A stretch of DNA of 15,194 bases from Oscillospiraceae bacterium (GTDB taxonomy: Bacteria > Bacillota > Clostridia > Oscillospirales > Oscillospiraceae), in NCBI GenBank assembly GCA_017936205.1, contig JAGBGB010000214.1:1-15194 (forward strand). The letters are read 5' to 3'. The position numbers were made by a program, and so were the translations under genes. Each line of letters starts with the position of its first letter. The stretch's first letter is position 1. Of the stretch, positions 14,910-15,194 are shown piece by piece. Under the pieces are notes generated by a model that saw only the letters and a program-made list of their open reading frames with translations, did not search any database and was not told the DNA's origin.

Positions 14910-14935
14910 CCCCACAGTTCCCCACTAAAGCAACA

Positions 14936-14990
14936 AAGGAGTTGTCTCAAAGAGATGTTACACATCCTATGAGACAACTCCTTCTTGCAT
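14936..14990 (+). terminator. Hairpin terminator after the 74-aa gene
   Basis: A perfect 14-bp stem, AAGGAGTTGTCTCA (14936-14949) with TGAGACAACTCCTT (14970-14983). The 20-base loop itself contains a short GATGT/ACATC hairpin. CTTCTTG follows, a weak T-rich tail. It lies 26 bases beyond the stop at 14909. Confidence 0.7.
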
Positions 14991-15034
14991 TCCCTGTACA
15001 CCAAATTCCGATTTATCGATGAGTGCTTCGTACA

Positions 15035-15074
15035 ACACCGTAGGGAACGGCCTATGTGCCGTTCCGCAAGGTGT
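15035..15074. repeat. Intergenic hairpin with GGAACGGC stem
   Basis: GGAACGGC (15044-15051) pairs perfectly with GCCGTTCC (15058-15065), and ACACC (15035-15039) with GGTGT (15070-15074) can close an outer stem. The last ten bases of the window, GGAACGGCAC, are the reverse complement of GTGCCGTTCC at 15056-15065. A second related unit may therefore begin at the window edge. The rest of 14991-15194 shows no gene. Confidence 0.55.
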
Positions 15075-15194
15075 CGAATTTCGCAGGTAAATTTCAGAAA
15101 AAATGAACCGTAAACCTTCCTATATTTCCGATATTTTCAGCTGTTTGCTAACTCTGTTAGCTTGTATGGATTGCGATGGTTCCCGGAACGGCAC

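Noticed and set aside
14936..14983. Insertion-sequence end
   Set aside because: The long inverted repeat with a 20-base loop lies just after a gene and is not paired with a distant copy or a transposase; a terminator explains it better.

Overview
The window looks like chromosomal DNA from a Gram-positive anaerobe of the class Clostridia, probably an Oscillospiraceae/Ruminococcaceae-type gut bacterium. This is inferred from the purine-rich ribosome binding sites, the OmpR-type two-component operon, a giant secreted protein with GLUG-like and InlB-type repeats plus a Cys/His motif, and intergenic DNA full of mini-hairpin arrays. No rRNA, tRNA, CRISPR array, transposase or phage gene was seen. 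The assignment to family level is not proven by any marker gene.

Positions 1-1964 (+) are repeat-rich. An array of small hairpins spaced by GTGAAAT/ATTTCAC (25-197) is followed by a hairpin element (271-378) that recurs at 1550-1677. Between the two copies lie a small lipoprotein gene broken by a one-base frameshift (558-1060) and an unrecognised 141-residue protein (1110-1535). A second hairpin array with a different spacer word (ATGATGT/ACATCAT, 1594-1761) lies upstream of the next gene.

Positions 1965-5453 (+) encode one large NRPS-like enzyme with the order adenylation, carrier, condensation, followed by what looks like the decayed end of a second adenylation domain. It has its own candidate promoter and a strong terminator (5476-5520). 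It converges on a four-gene minus-strand operon (8575 to 5548). That operon encodes an OmpR-type response regulator, a HAMP histidine kinase, an eight-helix membrane protein and a small two-helix membrane protein, all overlapping or separated by 1 base. A second minus-strand operon (9445 to 8762) encodes a paralogue of the small two-helix protein and an Ala/Lys/Glu-rich helical protein, and ends at a hairpin terminator.

Positions 9617-14641 (+), read divergently from a well-formed promoter, encode a 1674-residue secreted protein. It carries three blocks of GLUG-like repeats, an InlB-type repeat, a complete endonuclease/exonuclease/phosphatase domain apparently inserted inside the third repeat block, a Cys/His motif and a C-terminal domain. 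A 74-residue basic protein follows, then a terminator and a further hairpin repeat near the window end.

No single known pathway joins these genes. The plausible links are the two-component operon acting as an envelope sensor with two membrane partners, the paralogue pair joining the two minus-strand operons, and an NRPS-like enzyme and a secreted nuclease/phosphatase-type protein as separate outputs at the cell surface or beyond. Whether the regulator controls either large gene cannot be told from the sequence.
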